Source of the DNA: Bacteroidota bacterium
GTDB taxonomy: Bacteria > Bacteroidota > Bacteroidia > Sphingobacteriales > Sphingobacteriaceae
Reading direction: 5' to 3'
Length of the DNA: 34,822 nt
Assembly (NCBI GenBank): GCA_013286325.1
Contig: JABDFZ010000022.1
Location: forward strand, 1 to 34,822
The notes under the pieces were generated by a model that worked only from the letters and a program-made list of their open reading frames with translations, was not told the DNA's origin and did not search any database. A program made the translations under genes and the position numbers. Shown in pieces: positions 23,936 through 31,487 of this stretch (position 1 is the first letter of the stretch; every line of letters begins with the position of its first letter).

Positions 23936-24340
23936 CTACAATTTTCCACGGTAGCAGATAATAGCCTCCTTGCGGTTATGAAGCCCAAGTTTGGCGTAAA
24001 TATTATTAATGTGGGTTTTAATTGTGCTTATCTCAACAAAGTTAATAGCCGCAATTTCCTTATTGCTTTTGCCATCTATAATTAATTGCAATATAGATAG
24101 TTCTTTAACGGTTAAAGTTAAAAGCAGGTTTTGATATGTTTCGGCGACCTCTTTATCCTGATGCCTGTATTTGGAGATAAAGAAACCTGCAATTAAAAAC
24201 AGGATGGCAACGGCGGTTATATAATAATCGAATTGGAAATATTTGTAAACCAAAAAGATGTTTGAAACCTGGAACAAGATGATTGCCAAAGCTGCTGCAA
24301 TGCCAATTTTAAATCCAATTTTGATTGTTGGGTAGGTCAT
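23936..24340 (-). CDS. Membrane-anchored LuxR-type regulator
   Basis: 134 residues from the ATG at 24340, preferred because the preceding 13 residues (from 24379) are not family-like and would overlap the next gene. Two membrane helices (about 10-30 and 38-55) precede a C-terminal LuxR-type helix-turn-helix (73-130): LTVKELSILQLIIDGKSNKEIA, then EISTIKTHINNIYAKLGL. There is no receiver domain. It would sit on the inner membrane with the DNA-binding part inside. The DUF2007 gene is 31 bp upstream and DUF4199 is downstream, all on the minus strand. The signal it senses is unknown. Confidence 0.85.
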   Translation of the reverse strand: MTYPTIKIGFKIGIAAALAIILFQVSNIFLVYKYFQFDYYITAVAILFLIAGFFISKYRHQDKEVAETYQNLLLTLTVKELSILQLIIDGKSNKEIAAINFVEISTIKTHINNIYAKLGLHNRKEAIICYRGKL

Positions 24341-24371
24341 GTAACTCAGGTGGAAATTTGAGCGATGAAAC

Positions 24372-24794
24372 CTACTCAAAATCGTGCTGACAATTATAAC
24401 AATGCCAGTTTTTTTGTGTGTGGAACGGATTTACAAGATTAGCGATGGAATTTAATAAACCTACATCTTTATCCTCCGCAATATTACCTACATTGGTTGA
24501 TGCGCAGAAAGGGCATACTACATAGGTATTGTTTTCATTATCGATCTCGAAATGATCGCTTTCGTGCAAATCGCCTTCGGTGGCCAAGATTTCGCGACAC
24601 CTTTCAATATCTTTTTCAAACACTTTAACCTTTACACCACCTACTGCCTGGTTGTAAAGCGGGTTGGCCCCGATTATATTTTCGTCGGCAATAAAGCAGG
24701 AAATGCCATTTGCCTCGAGCCTGGTACGCACAATGTGGGCAAGTACCGGATCGTAGTAGGATTCAAATGTTACTATTTTATCGTCCGTTTTCAT
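24372..24794 (-). CDS. DUF2007 protein with C-terminal zinc ribbon
   Basis: 140 residues. The DUF2007 (putative signal-transducing protein) part covers about 5-72: IVTFESYYDPVLAHIVRTRLEANGISCFI. The C-terminus has two CxxC knuckles, CPFC (94-97) and CYNC (132-135), 34 residues apart, forming a probable zinc ribbon. The middle is acidic. Cytosolic. ATG at 24794 is divergent from the WYL regulator gene (58 bp apart). A weak -7 box (TATTTTG, minus strand) lies 5 bp before the ATG. Confidence 0.85.
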   Translation of the reverse strand: MKTDDKIVTFESYYDPVLAHIVRTRLEANGISCFIADENIIGANPLYNQAVGGVKVKVFEKDIERCREILATEGDLHESDHFEIDNENNTYVVCPFCASTNVGNIAEDKDVGLLNSIANLVNPFHTQKNWHCYNCQHDFE

Positions 24795-24852
24795 TTGTGC
24801 AAAATAAAAATTTTTATGCTAAGATACCGGGTTTTTATTTAATTTGGATGAC

Positions 24853-25815
24853 ATGAACCGCATTGACAGAGTTTCGGCTATATTAATTCAATTACAATCG
24901 CGCAGGGTGGTTAAAGCCAGTGATATAGCCGAAAGGTTCGGTATAAGCCTGCGTACCGTTTACCGCGACGTAAAAACATTAGAAGAAGCCGGGATCCCGA
25001 TAATAGGAGAGGCTGGGGTTGGTTATTCCATTATGGATGGTTACCGCCTGCCGCCGGTGATGTTTACCCGGGAGGAAGCTACTGCCTTTTTAACTGCCGA
25101 AAAGTTTGTTGAGAAACTAACGGACGCCTCAACTACTGAACATCATAAATCGGCGATGTATAAGATAAGGTCGATACTAAAGACTGCAGAAAAGAATTTA
25201 CTGGAAGATATTGATGGTAATATTGAGGTGCTGAGGAGCCACAGCCACCTAAGGGTTGATAATAAAGATCATATTCAGACTTTGCTGAATGCTATGGCCC
25301 AAAAAAGTATATTGAATATAAATTACTTTGCTATCCACAACCAGGAGCATACCAAAAGAGATGTTGAACCCATCGGTATTTTTTATAAACATGGCTACTG
25401 GCACCTGATAGCCTATTGCCAGTTAAGGAAAGATTACCGTGATTTTAGGGTTGACAGGATTAATCAGATTGAATGCAGCGGCAGAATTTTTACCAGTAAA
25501 CACCCAACCCTGAAAGCGTACATTGCCCAAACCGCTAAAGAGCAGGAGCTGGATATGGTAATAATGCGGGTTGATAAAGCGATATACGGGCACCTGGAAT
25601 ATCAAAAATATTATAGTGGCTTTGTTTCGGAAAAAACGGTAGGCAGCCGAATAGAAATGACATTCCTCACTACATCAATAGAAGGCTTTGCCCGCTGGTT
25701 TATGATGTTTGGCGACCAGGCCGAAATTATAAGCCCCGATAGTTTAAAAGAGCAGGTTGGTACCATAGCTGCTGCCATTGCTCAAAAAAATCTTCAATTA
25801 ACAAATTCCTACTGA
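24853..25815 (+). CDS. WYL-domain transcriptional regulator (YafY family)
   Basis: 320 residues from the ATG at 24853 (a TTG at 24844 would add three). HTH_11 winged helix at the N-terminus: RVSAILIQLQSRRVV, SDIAERFGISLRTVYRDVKTLEEAGIPI (22-50). The WYL-like domain follows at about 140-215 (INYFAIHNQEHTKRDVEPIGIFYKHGYWHLIAYC...YRDFRVDRI), with a C-terminal WCX part. WYL domains bind nucleic acids or small ligands; YafY-type proteins regulate nearby genes in Bacteroidota. Its stop codon overlaps the TGACA-N6-TGTCA palindrome (25813-25828), the likely operator of the next gene. Confidence 0.93.
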   Translation: MNRIDRVSAILIQLQSRRVVKASDIAERFGISLRTVYRDVKTLEEAGIPIIGEAGVGYSIMDGYRLPPVMFTREEATAFLTAEKFVEKLTDASTTEHHKSAMYKIRSILKTAEKNLLEDIDGNIEVLRSHSHLRVDNKDHIQTLLNAMAQKSILNINYFAIHNQEHTKRDVEPIGIFYKHGYWHLIAYCQLRKDYRDFRVDRINQIECSGRIFTSKHPTLKAYIAQTAKEQELDMVIMRVDKAIYGHLEYQKYYSGFVSEKTVGSRIEMTFLTTSIEGFARWFMMFGDQAEIISPDSLKEQVGTIAAAIAQKNLQLTNSY

Positions 25816-25847
25816 CATAGGGTTGTCATTCGTTGTGGTTTAATTTG
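25813..25847 (+). promoter_or_regulatory. TGACA-N6-TGTCA operator with phased promoter
   Basis: TGACA (25813-25817) and TGTCA (25824-25828) form a palindrome with a 6-nt spacer. Its right half overlaps TTG (25823-25825), and TAATTTG starts at 25841, exactly 18 bp after that TTG. This matches 8973-9007 in design. It would drive the EVE gene, ATG 65 bp beyond, and place a repressor over the -33 element. Confidence 0.6.
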
Positions 25848-25911
25848 TGTAACAAACAGGTAAACGTCGTATCAAACGGCAAAATTTGTATACATTTTAA
25901 ATTAAACCATT

Positions 25912-26325
25912 ATGCGTTACTGGATTGTAGTAGTATCAAAAGATCATATTGCCCGTGGTATTGAAGGCGGCTTTATGCAGGCCAATCATGGCAAAGAAGG
26001 CCCCTTAAAACGAATGAAAGCCGAGGATTGGGTAATAGTTTATTCGCCCAAGGAATCATATGCAGGAAACGAACCTTTAAAGGCGTTTACTGCAATTGGT
26101 CAGGTGGCCGATGATAAGGTATATCAGCATAAAATGGCAGATGATTTTATTCCTTTCCGCAGAAATATAAACTGGTTTAAAAGCAAAGAAACCCCGATCA
26201 TTCCCCTGATAAACGGGCTGGATTTTATAAAAAACAAAGCTTCGTGGGGATATCGGTTTCGTTTTGGCTTTTTCGAGATACCCGAAGATGATTTCAAACT
26301 TATTCACTCTGAGATGGTTGGGTAG
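25912..26325 (+). CDS. EVE domain protein
   Basis: 137 residues, a single EVE domain (PUA-like fold): MRYWIVVVSKDHIARGIEGGF, then MKAEDWVIVYSPKESYAGNEPLKAFTAIGQVADD and ending FEIPEDDFKLI. EVE proteins bind modified bases in RNA or DNA, and some are parts of defence or RNA-modification systems. The partner here is unknown. It is the first gene after the WYL regulator and has the palindromic promoter described at 25813. ATG start at 25912. Confidence 0.9.
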   Translation: MRYWIVVVSKDHIARGIEGGFMQANHGKEGPLKRMKAEDWVIVYSPKESYAGNEPLKAFTAIGQVADDKVYQHKMADDFIPFRRNINWFKSKETPIIPLINGLDFIKNKASWGYRFRFGFFEIPEDDFKLIHSEMVG

Positions 26326-26507
26326 TAGGGATTAGAGACTTGAGACCAGAGATTAGTTATTACATCAATTACTAATCATACGAGATTATTTTTAGTCCGC
26401 GATTGCTTAGTGTCATCGCAGGAGACGGGTTTCCTACTGTTTTAAGCCAACTTTTTAATAAGATTATAATATAACATAGAAATTTAACAACCATTAAAAC
26501 ATAAAAA

Positions 26508-26933
26508 ATGAGCACACTAACATTAAAAACAACCTTCAAATTTAAAGCACCTATTGCAGAGGTTTGGAAAGGGCTTACAGACCCAACTATCGTAAAAGAA
26601 TATTTTTTTGGTACCGATTTAAAATCTGACTGGAAGGTTGGCAGCCCCATTACTTTCAGCGGGGAATGGGAGGGACATAAGTATGAAGACGGCGGAATTA
26701 TCCTTGATATTGATGTGCCAAAATTATTAAAGTATAATTATTGGAGTAGCATGAGCGGTACCGAAGATAAACCCGAAAATTATTACAATATCACTTATGA
26801 ACTAAGCGAAGCCGATGGGGAAACTAATTTAGTAATAACCCAAGACGGTATTAAAAATCAGGAATCCGCGGATCATTCGGAGCAAAACTGGACAACTGTT
26901 TTTGATGGATTGAAGAAAATTATAGAGAAATAA
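26508..26933 (+). CDS. SRPBCC (AHSA1-like) protein
   Basis: 141 residues with the Bet v 1-like SRPBCC fold: LKTTFKFKAPIAEVWKGLTDPTIVKEYFFGTDLKSDWKVG at the start, FSGEWEGHKYEDGGIILDIDVPKLLKYNYW and a C-terminal helix EQNWTTVFDGLKKIIEK. AHSA1-like members bind hydrophobic ligands; the target is unknown. ATG start at 26508. The 182 bp before it hold a remnant of the GAGATTAG/GAGACTTGAG-type repeat (26330-26356) and no clear promoter. It follows the EVE gene. Confidence 0.88.
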   Translation: MSTLTLKTTFKFKAPIAEVWKGLTDPTIVKEYFFGTDLKSDWKVGSPITFSGEWEGHKYEDGGIILDIDVPKLLKYNYWSSMSGTEDKPENYYNITYELSEADGETNLVITQDGIKNQESADHSEQNWTTVFDGLKKIIEK

Positions 26934-27011
26934 TTATCTTATGTAACTGTTTAATTAATCTTTATAATTAACTCATTAAAAATAATTTAAATATCGATAT
27001 AACTTATTGGA

Positions 27012-27479
27012 ATGGCAACTAAAATTGGATTATTAACCCAGGATCAATTCTATTTGGTTGGTATCTCGGTAAGAACGACCAATCAAAACAGTCAATCCCA
27101 GCAAGACATAGGCGGGCTATGGACGAGGTTTATGAACGAAAGGCTGATGGCGCAAATTGTGGATAGAACATCGGATGATACTTACTGTGCTTATACCGAT
27201 TATGAAACCGATCATACCGGCCCTTATACTGCGGTGCTGGGATGCATGGTAAGTTCACTGGATCATATTCCGGACGGGTTTATAGGTATAACAATCCCGG
27301 CCGATAAGTACCTGGTTTATTATTTGGATGGTGATTTCCCTGCCAATATTGGCGCAGCCTGGAAGCAAATATGGGCAAGCGACGTAAGCAGGAAATACAC
27401 TTCCGATTATGATTGGTATAAAGCTAATCCTAAAAGCTTTGAAGAAACAGAAGCAAGGATTTATTTAGCGGTTAAATAA
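27012..27479 (+). CDS. GyrI-like / AraC effector-binding domain protein
   Basis: 155 residues matching the AraC-effector-binding (GyrI-like) fold: GLLTQDQFYLVGISVRTTNQ, IGGLWTRFMNERLMAQI, YCAYTDYETDHTGPYTAVLGCMV, then IPADKYLVYYLDGDFPANIGAAWKQIWA and a final ETEARIYLAVK. Free-standing members bind small molecules without DNA-binding parts. It is the fourth gene of the WYL-EVE-SRPBCC-GyrI row. ATG start at 27012. AT-rich DNA precedes it. Confidence 0.85.
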   Translation: MATKIGLLTQDQFYLVGISVRTTNQNSQSQQDIGGLWTRFMNERLMAQIVDRTSDDTYCAYTDYETDHTGPYTAVLGCMVSSLDHIPDGFIGITIPADKYLVYYLDGDFPANIGAAWKQIWASDVSRKYTSDYDWYKANPKSFEETEARIYLAVK

Positions 27480-27488
27480 GTTGAAATC

Positions 27489-27589
27489 TTTGTCATTCTG
27501 AGCGTGAGCGAAGAATCTTCTACGCCGGATAAGTATATCGGTGACTTATCGATTGAATGAGATTCTTCGCTCACGCTCAGAATGACAAA
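27489..27589. repeat. TGTCATTCTGAGCG palindromic element (101 bp)
   Basis: Perfect 30-bp inverted repeat, 27489-27518 with 27560-27589, enclosing 41 nt that contain a small inner stem (GATAAGT / ACTTATC, 27529-27550). It is a relative of the element at 23154 (TGTCATYCTGA core). It lies between the convergent GyrI-like and pyrC genes and can act as a terminator for both. Confidence 0.85.
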
Positions 27590-27628
27590 AATAACAATAG
27601 GCTTTTTGTGCTATTTAACTATAACGAA

Positions 27629-28963
27629 TTATCTGTTAAAACTCAGTCGTTTACCGGAGCCATATTCAATTAAGCTTCCATTGGTCCATGCAACATTGCC
27701 CGATACAATGGTATAAGCAATTTTTGACTGAAAGGTAGTACCTTCAAACGGGCTCCACTTGCATTGGTATAAAATATTGTCCTGGTTAACTTTCCATGGG
27801 GAATTTAAATTTGCCAGTACCAGGTCGGCCCAATAACCTTCGCGAATAAAACCGCGTTTTTCTATTTGGAAACATATAGCAACATTATGTGCCATTTTTT
27901 CGGCTATTTGCTCAAGGCTGATCTTACCCTGATGATATAATTCCAACATGGCAGGCAGAGCATGTTGTACCAGCGGACCGCCAGATGGTGCCTGCAGATA
28001 AGGCAGCGATTTTTCCTCTAAAGTATGTGGAGCATGATCGGTAGCTATTACATCTATGCGCCCGTTTAATACAGCCTTTAAAATTCCATCCCTGTCATGT
28101 TCTGTTTTTACAGCCGGGTTCCATTTTATCAGGTTGCCTTTGGTTTCATAATCTTTATCGGTAAACCAAAGGTGATGGATGCAAGCCTCGGCAGTTATCC
28201 TTTTATCCTTTAATGGGATTGAATTATCAAAAAGATAAGTTTCTTTTTCGGTAGAGATGTGCAAAATATGCAGCCGTGTGTTATGTTTTTTCGCAAGGTC
28301 GACTGCCATTGAGGAGGAAAGATAACAAGCCTCAGCACTGCGGATCTTCGGATGAAGTTTCACAGGGATATTTTCGCCTAATAATTGTTTGTAATGCTCG
28401 AGATTGCTTTTTATGGTGGCTTCGTCCTCGCAATGTGTAGCAACCAGCATAGGCGAGTTTGCAAAAATATTTTCGAGGGTGTTTGGGTTATCTACCAGCA
28501 TATTGCCGGTTGACGAGCCCATAAAAACCTTTATGCCGCAAACATTGGCTGTATCGGTGCGTAATACCTCCTCGATATTATCATTCGAAGCTCCCATAAA
28601 GAAGGAATAATTAGCCAGCGATGTGCGTGCACCAATATCATATTTATCCTGAAGCAATTGCTGGGTAAGCGTATTGGGTACCGTATTAGGCATCTCCATA
28701 AAAGAAGTTATGCCGCCGGCAACTGCCGCCCTTGACTCCGAATAAATGTTTGCTTTATGAGTTAAACCAGGCTCGCGGAAATGCACCTGATCATCAATAC
28801 AGCCGGGAAAAAGGTACAGGCCTTCGGCATTTATTTCTTTATCGGCAATGGTATCAATCTGTTTATCAATCCGGTCAATAAAACCATCTTTTACCAAAAC
28901 ATCGGCAACAAGTTGCTGATTTTCATTAACTATAGTAGCCGATTTTATAAGGATTGAGCTCAT
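27629..28963 (-). CDS. pyrC: Dihydroorotase, PyrC-type
   Basis: 444 residues. It converts carbamoyl-aspartate to dihydroorotate in pyrimidine synthesis (cytoplasm). Metal- and substrate-site motifs: DDQVHFREPG (57-66), GIKVFMGSSTGNML (143-156, with the carbamylated-Lys position K145), ATHCED (175-180; H177), LHILHIS (231-237) and IATDHAPHT (306-314; D309). The first site reads DQVHF, so the first His of the usual HxH is Gln (Q59). ATG at 28963 has a perfect -7 box four bases upstream. It is convergent with the GyrI-like gene. Confidence 0.95.
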   Translation of the reverse strand: MSSILIKSATIVNENQQLVADVLVKDGFIDRIDKQIDTIADKEINAEGLYLFPGCIDDQVHFREPGLTHKANIYSESRAAVAGGITSFMEMPNTVPNTLTQQLLQDKYDIGARTSLANYSFFMGASNDNIEEVLRTDTANVCGIKVFMGSSTGNMLVDNPNTLENIFANSPMLVATHCEDEATIKSNLEHYKQLLGENIPVKLHPKIRSAEACYLSSSMAVDLAKKHNTRLHILHISTEKETYLFDNSIPLKDKRITAEACIHHLWFTDKDYETKGNLIKWNPAVKTEHDRDGILKAVLNGRIDVIATDHAPHTLEEKSLPYLQAPSGGPLVQHALPAMLELYHQGKISLEQIAEKMAHNVAICFQIEKRGFIREGYWADLVLANLNSPWKVNQDNILYQCKWSPFEGTTFQSKIAYTIVSGNVAWTNGSLIEYGSGKRLSFNR

Positions 28964-28967
28964 GAAG

Positions 28968-28975
28968 CAAAGTTA
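28968..28975 (-). promoter_or_regulatory. -7 promoter box TAACTTTG of pyrC
   Basis: Exact TAnnTTTG on the minus strand, four bases before the pyrC ATG. With the usual start-point spacing, transcription would begin at or near the ATG, so the message is probably leaderless. Confidence 0.6.
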
Positions 28976-29015
28976 AGTTTTTTTGAGGTTAAGCGGGATG
29001 CAAAATACTTTCCTT

Positions 29016-29038
29016 TACTTTTGAGTTGAATAAGTTTG
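29016..29038 (+). promoter_or_regulatory. Tandem -7 boxes TACTTTTG and TAAGTTTG
   Basis: Two exact TAnnTTTG matches on the plus strand (29016-29023 and 29031-29038) lie 54-76 bp before the ATG of the second Crp/Fnr gene. This supports that ATG (29092) over a start at 29026. Confidence 0.5.
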
Positions 29039-29091
29039 TGTCATGCAGAGCGCAAAGCCTCTATCAGAAAAAAACTAATTTTTATGTTACC

Positions 29092-29664
29092 ATGTTTGAT
29101 GATTTAATCGCTCATATTCAATCTGAAATTCACCTGACTGAAACAGAAGTTGAAAAATTTAAATCTTTTTGGAAAGTATTTGAACTATCTAAAGACGATT
29201 ATCTTTTAAGAAATGGCGACCTGTGTATGTTTGATAGCTATGTTGTAAAAGGGTGCTTAAAGGCCTATTGCATCAATACAAAAACCGGAAAAGAGGATAT
29301 ATTATTTTTCGCAACTGAAAAATGGTGGGCTACCGATTTAGACAGCTTTGTTAACAAAACACCATCTATTTATAATTTAAAAGCAATAGAAAATACCACA
29401 ATGCTCCGGATAAGCAGAGAATCTTTTATTGAATTATTAGATACCCTCCCAAAACTGGAAAAATATTTCAGGATAATCCTGGAAAGGTATATAGCATCTA
29501 TGCAAAGGCGGGTAATTATATTAAATAGTTATACGGCTGAAGAAAAATACCAGCATTTTATAGAACAATACCCCTCTATGCTTCAACGTGTACCGCAATA
29601 CCTCATTGCATCTTACCTGGGGGTTACCCCTGAATTTCTGAGCCGGGTAAGAGGGAAGAAATAA
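29092..29664 (+). CDS. Crp/Fnr-family transcriptional regulator
   Basis: 190 residues from the ATG at 29092; a TTG at 29026 is inside the promoter. Beta-roll ligand-binding domain (about 15-125), with DDYLLRNGDLCMFDSYVVKGCLKAY. The winged helix ends YLIASYLGVTPEFLSRVRGKK, the reader segment being TPEFLSRVR. No Fe-S cysteines are present and the cyclic-nucleotide pocket is not canonical, so the signal is unknown. The azoreductase gene starts 72 bp after its stop codon, on the same strand. A 7-bp hairpin (TAAGAAA-GCCTCA-TTTCTTA, 29662-29681) lies between them. Confidence 0.88.
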   Translation: MFDDLIAHIQSEIHLTETEVEKFKSFWKVFELSKDDYLLRNGDLCMFDSYVVKGCLKAYCINTKTGKEDILFFATEKWWATDLDSFVNKTPSIYNLKAIENTTMLRISRESFIELLDTLPKLEKYFRIILERYIASMQRRVIILNSYTAEEKYQHFIEQYPSMLQRVPQYLIASYLGVTPEFLSRVRGKK

Positions 29665-29681
29665 GAAAGCCTCATTTCTTA
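29662..29681. repeat. Small inverted repeat TAAGAAA / TTTCTTA
   Basis: Seven-bp arms (29662-29668, 29675-29681) with a 6-nt loop, starting in the stop codon of the Crp/Fnr gene. Could be an operator for the azoreductase gene or a weak terminator. Confidence 0.4.
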
Positions 29682-29736
29682 AACTAAATCAATGAAAACA
29701 AAAAATACCGGAAATATTTTTGACCTAAAATTCATT

Positions 29737-30363
29737 ATGGCAAAAATATTGGTAATAAATGCAAGCCCAAGGGGCCACAGATCGCACAGCAGGGCGTTAA
29801 CCGGATTGTTTATTAAAACGTGGCAAACCCGGTACCCTGACGACAGCTTTACAAACAGAGAAGTAGGGCAAACCCCGGTTCCGCATATAACAGAAAATTG
29901 GATTGCTGCAGCATTTAAAGATAAAGCAACCTTAAACCCGGAAGATGAAAAAGTGCTAAAGTTGAGCAACGAATTAGTAAATGAACTTAAAAATGCGGAT
30001 TTATTTGTAATAGGAACGCCTATGTACAATTGGGGAATCCCAAGTGGACTGAAAGCATATATTGATCAAATAATGCGGATAAACGAAACATGGAAATTTC
30101 GTTCGGGCGAACCTGATGGCGATTACGTTGGGCTTTTGGAAAATAAAAAACTGTATATCCTTTCAAGCCGTGGAGACAGCGGCTACAACAAAGGTGAAAC
30201 AAATGAATACATGAATTTTCAGACCACTTATTTAAAAACCGTTTTCAATATTATGGGTGTAAGTGATGTGGAAATTATTTCGTTGGATAATGAAGAATAC
30301 GGAGGTGAAAGGTTTGCAAAATCACAAAGAGAAATAAATCAAAGAATATTGCAAATCAGGTAA
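29737..30363 (+). CDS. FMN-dependent azoreductase/quinone reductase, AzoR-like
   Basis: 208 residues from the ATG at 29737, where MAKILVINASPRG (1-13, the flavin phosphate loop) gives the normal family start; an in-frame ATG at 29692 would add 15 odd residues. Flavodoxin fold with GTPMYNWGIPSGLKAYIDQIMR (93-114), the flavin/substrate segment of FMN-dependent NADH azoreductases. SSRGDSGYNKGE replaces the usual SRGG motif in the second flavin loop, so it is a variant. These enzymes reduce quinones or azo dyes. It follows a Crp/Fnr-type regulator that may control it. Confidence 0.85.
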   Translation: MAKILVINASPRGHRSHSRALTGLFIKTWQTRYPDDSFTNREVGQTPVPHITENWIAAAFKDKATLNPEDEKVLKLSNELVNELKNADLFVIGTPMYNWGIPSGLKAYIDQIMRINETWKFRSGEPDGDYVGLLENKKLYILSSRGDSGYNKGETNEYMNFQTTYLKTVFNIMGVSDVEIISLDNEEYGGERFAKSQREINQRILQIR

Positions 30364-30397
30364 TCTGATAATAGATGAATGACTAATAGGTTTAGAT

Positions 30398-30520
30398 ATG
30401 AAAACCTGCTTCAGGCAAAAAATATTTCTGCTTTCTTTCATCATTCCACCGGTTAACGGAATTTTAGGATACGCGGTTTATAAAAGCAGTCAAATCTTGA
30501 TGAATCGCTGCAATGAGTAA
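30398..30520 (+). CDS. Possible 40-residue peptide
   Basis: An ATG at 30398 opens a 40-residue frame (MKTCFRQKIFLLSFII..., with a hydrophobic middle, ending MNRCNE) that stops at 30518-30520, on the edge of the hairpin below. It has a signal-peptide-like N-terminus. No ribosome site or promoter is clear. It may be chance or a gene remnant. Confidence 0.2.
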   Translation: MKTCFRQKIFLLSFIIPPVNGILGYAVYKSSQILMNRCNE

Positions 30521-30560
30521 TGGCTGAACCCGGATCTAAAAAGCCAGGTTCAGCCATTAC
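30517..30560. terminator. 14-bp hairpin between convergent genes
   Basis: GTAATGGCTGAACC (30517-30530) pairs perfectly with GGTTCAGCCATTAC (30547-30560) across a 16-nt loop that contains CTAAAAAG. It lies 14 bp before the end of the convergent outer-membrane barrel gene and is likely a two-way terminator; a T-run is lacking on the plus side. Confidence 0.6.
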
Positions 30561-30574
30561 TGCGTTCAGCAAAA

Positions 30575-31216
30575 TTACTTTCTTCCCCAGAAATAATTAA
30601 GACCGAAAGATATATTGTCGTTTAAGCCTAAATGGAATGTGCTGTTTTTTGTTTGGTAATCCAGGTTATAGGATACTCCGCCGAAACCAAGATTAACACC
30701 AAGTTTTGGGGTAGGGAAAAACACAAAGTTAGGTGTGCTGCCTACGCTGAAGGTACCGTATTTAAAATAAGTGGTATTGTTTAAAGTGCTTATGCCCAAT
30801 TCAGGGAAGAAACCGAATTTATCGGTTATCATGCAATAATAACGGGCATGAACGCCAATGCCGACAATATCGTTATGGTATTTATCGCTCGACACATAAT
30901 TCTTAGTGGTTGAAGTATAGGAATAATAATTAGATGTTTCTGTTCCGCCAGTACGTGAGTAAACGGCCTGTACTCCAATTGACCATTTGTCGCTTATAAA
31001 AAAACCTATCTCGGGACGGAAACTCATTGCAGATATTTTGCTGGTAGTATAAATGGTATAACCATCGGCGTAATTATAAGTATTTGATGAACCGTAGCTG
31101 TTGTAATCGTAGCTTACGCTCCCGCCAAGATAAAATTCGCCTTTTTGGGTTTGTGCAGACGCTACACTGATACAAGTAATAAATAAGATTGATAATAAAA
31201 GTAGTTTTTGTTTCAT
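30575..31216 (-). CDS. Outer-membrane beta-barrel protein
   Basis: 213 residues from the ATG at 31216 (MKQKLLLLSILF..., signal peptide ending ASAQ at 19-22). The mature protein alternates hydrophobic and polar residues, rich in Tyr, Ser and Thr, with amphipathic strands such as FYLGGSVSYDYNS and FHLGLNDNISFGLNYFWGRK at the end, the OmpA-like/opacity-family barrel pattern. It is likely an 8-strand barrel in the outer membrane; its ligand is unknown. An earlier Met at residue -7 (31237) is unlikely. Confidence 0.85.
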   Translation of the reverse strand: MKQKLLLLSILFITCISVASAQTQKGEFYLGGSVSYDYNSYGSSNTYNYADGYTIYTTSKISAMSFRPEIGFFISDKWSIGVQAVYSRTGGTETSNYYSYTSTTKNYVSSDKYHNDIVGIGVHARYYCMITDKFGFFPELGISTLNNTTYFKYGTFSVGSTPNFVFFPTPKLGVNLGFGGVSYNLDYQTKNSTFHLGLNDNISFGLNYFWGRK

Positions 31217-31323
31217 GTGATTAAATTTGTTGTGCAAGATAAGTTGTTAAATTAATTAATACGCAATGAATGGATGAATAGCTACAAGGGGATGATGAAA
31301 TAAGTGATCGCTGATGTTTGCCG

Positions 31324-31424
31324 ATTGTTTTGATGAAGCTGATGTTGTGATTACTTAGGTTTAGTTATTGTTTTGATGAAGATTTTTAAACCCGGGGTAA
31401 ATAATCTTAAAATCAGCTTCATCA
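31324..31424. repeat. Direct and inverted repeats before the helicase gene
   Basis: The 271-bp space between the barrel gene and the DEAD-box gene has ATTGTTTTGATGAAG twice (31324-31338, 31367-31381) and a 13-bp inverted repeat, TGATGAAGCTGAT (31331-31343) with ATCAGCTTCATCA (31412-31424). The 'gatgaagctgat' text is of the dispersed type. No gene is seen here. Confidence 0.55.
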
Positions 31425-31475
31425 CACTTATCAGCTTAAATCAGTGCTCCGGACTTCCTGACTAAAAGAAAACCC

Positions 31476-31483
31476 TATCTTTG
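31476..31483 (+). promoter_or_regulatory. -7 promoter box TATCTTTG of the helicase gene
   Basis: Exact TAnnTTTG, four bases before the ATG at 31488, the same spacing as at pyrC. Predicts a leaderless transcript. Confidence 0.6.
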
Positions 31484-31487
31484 CCAA

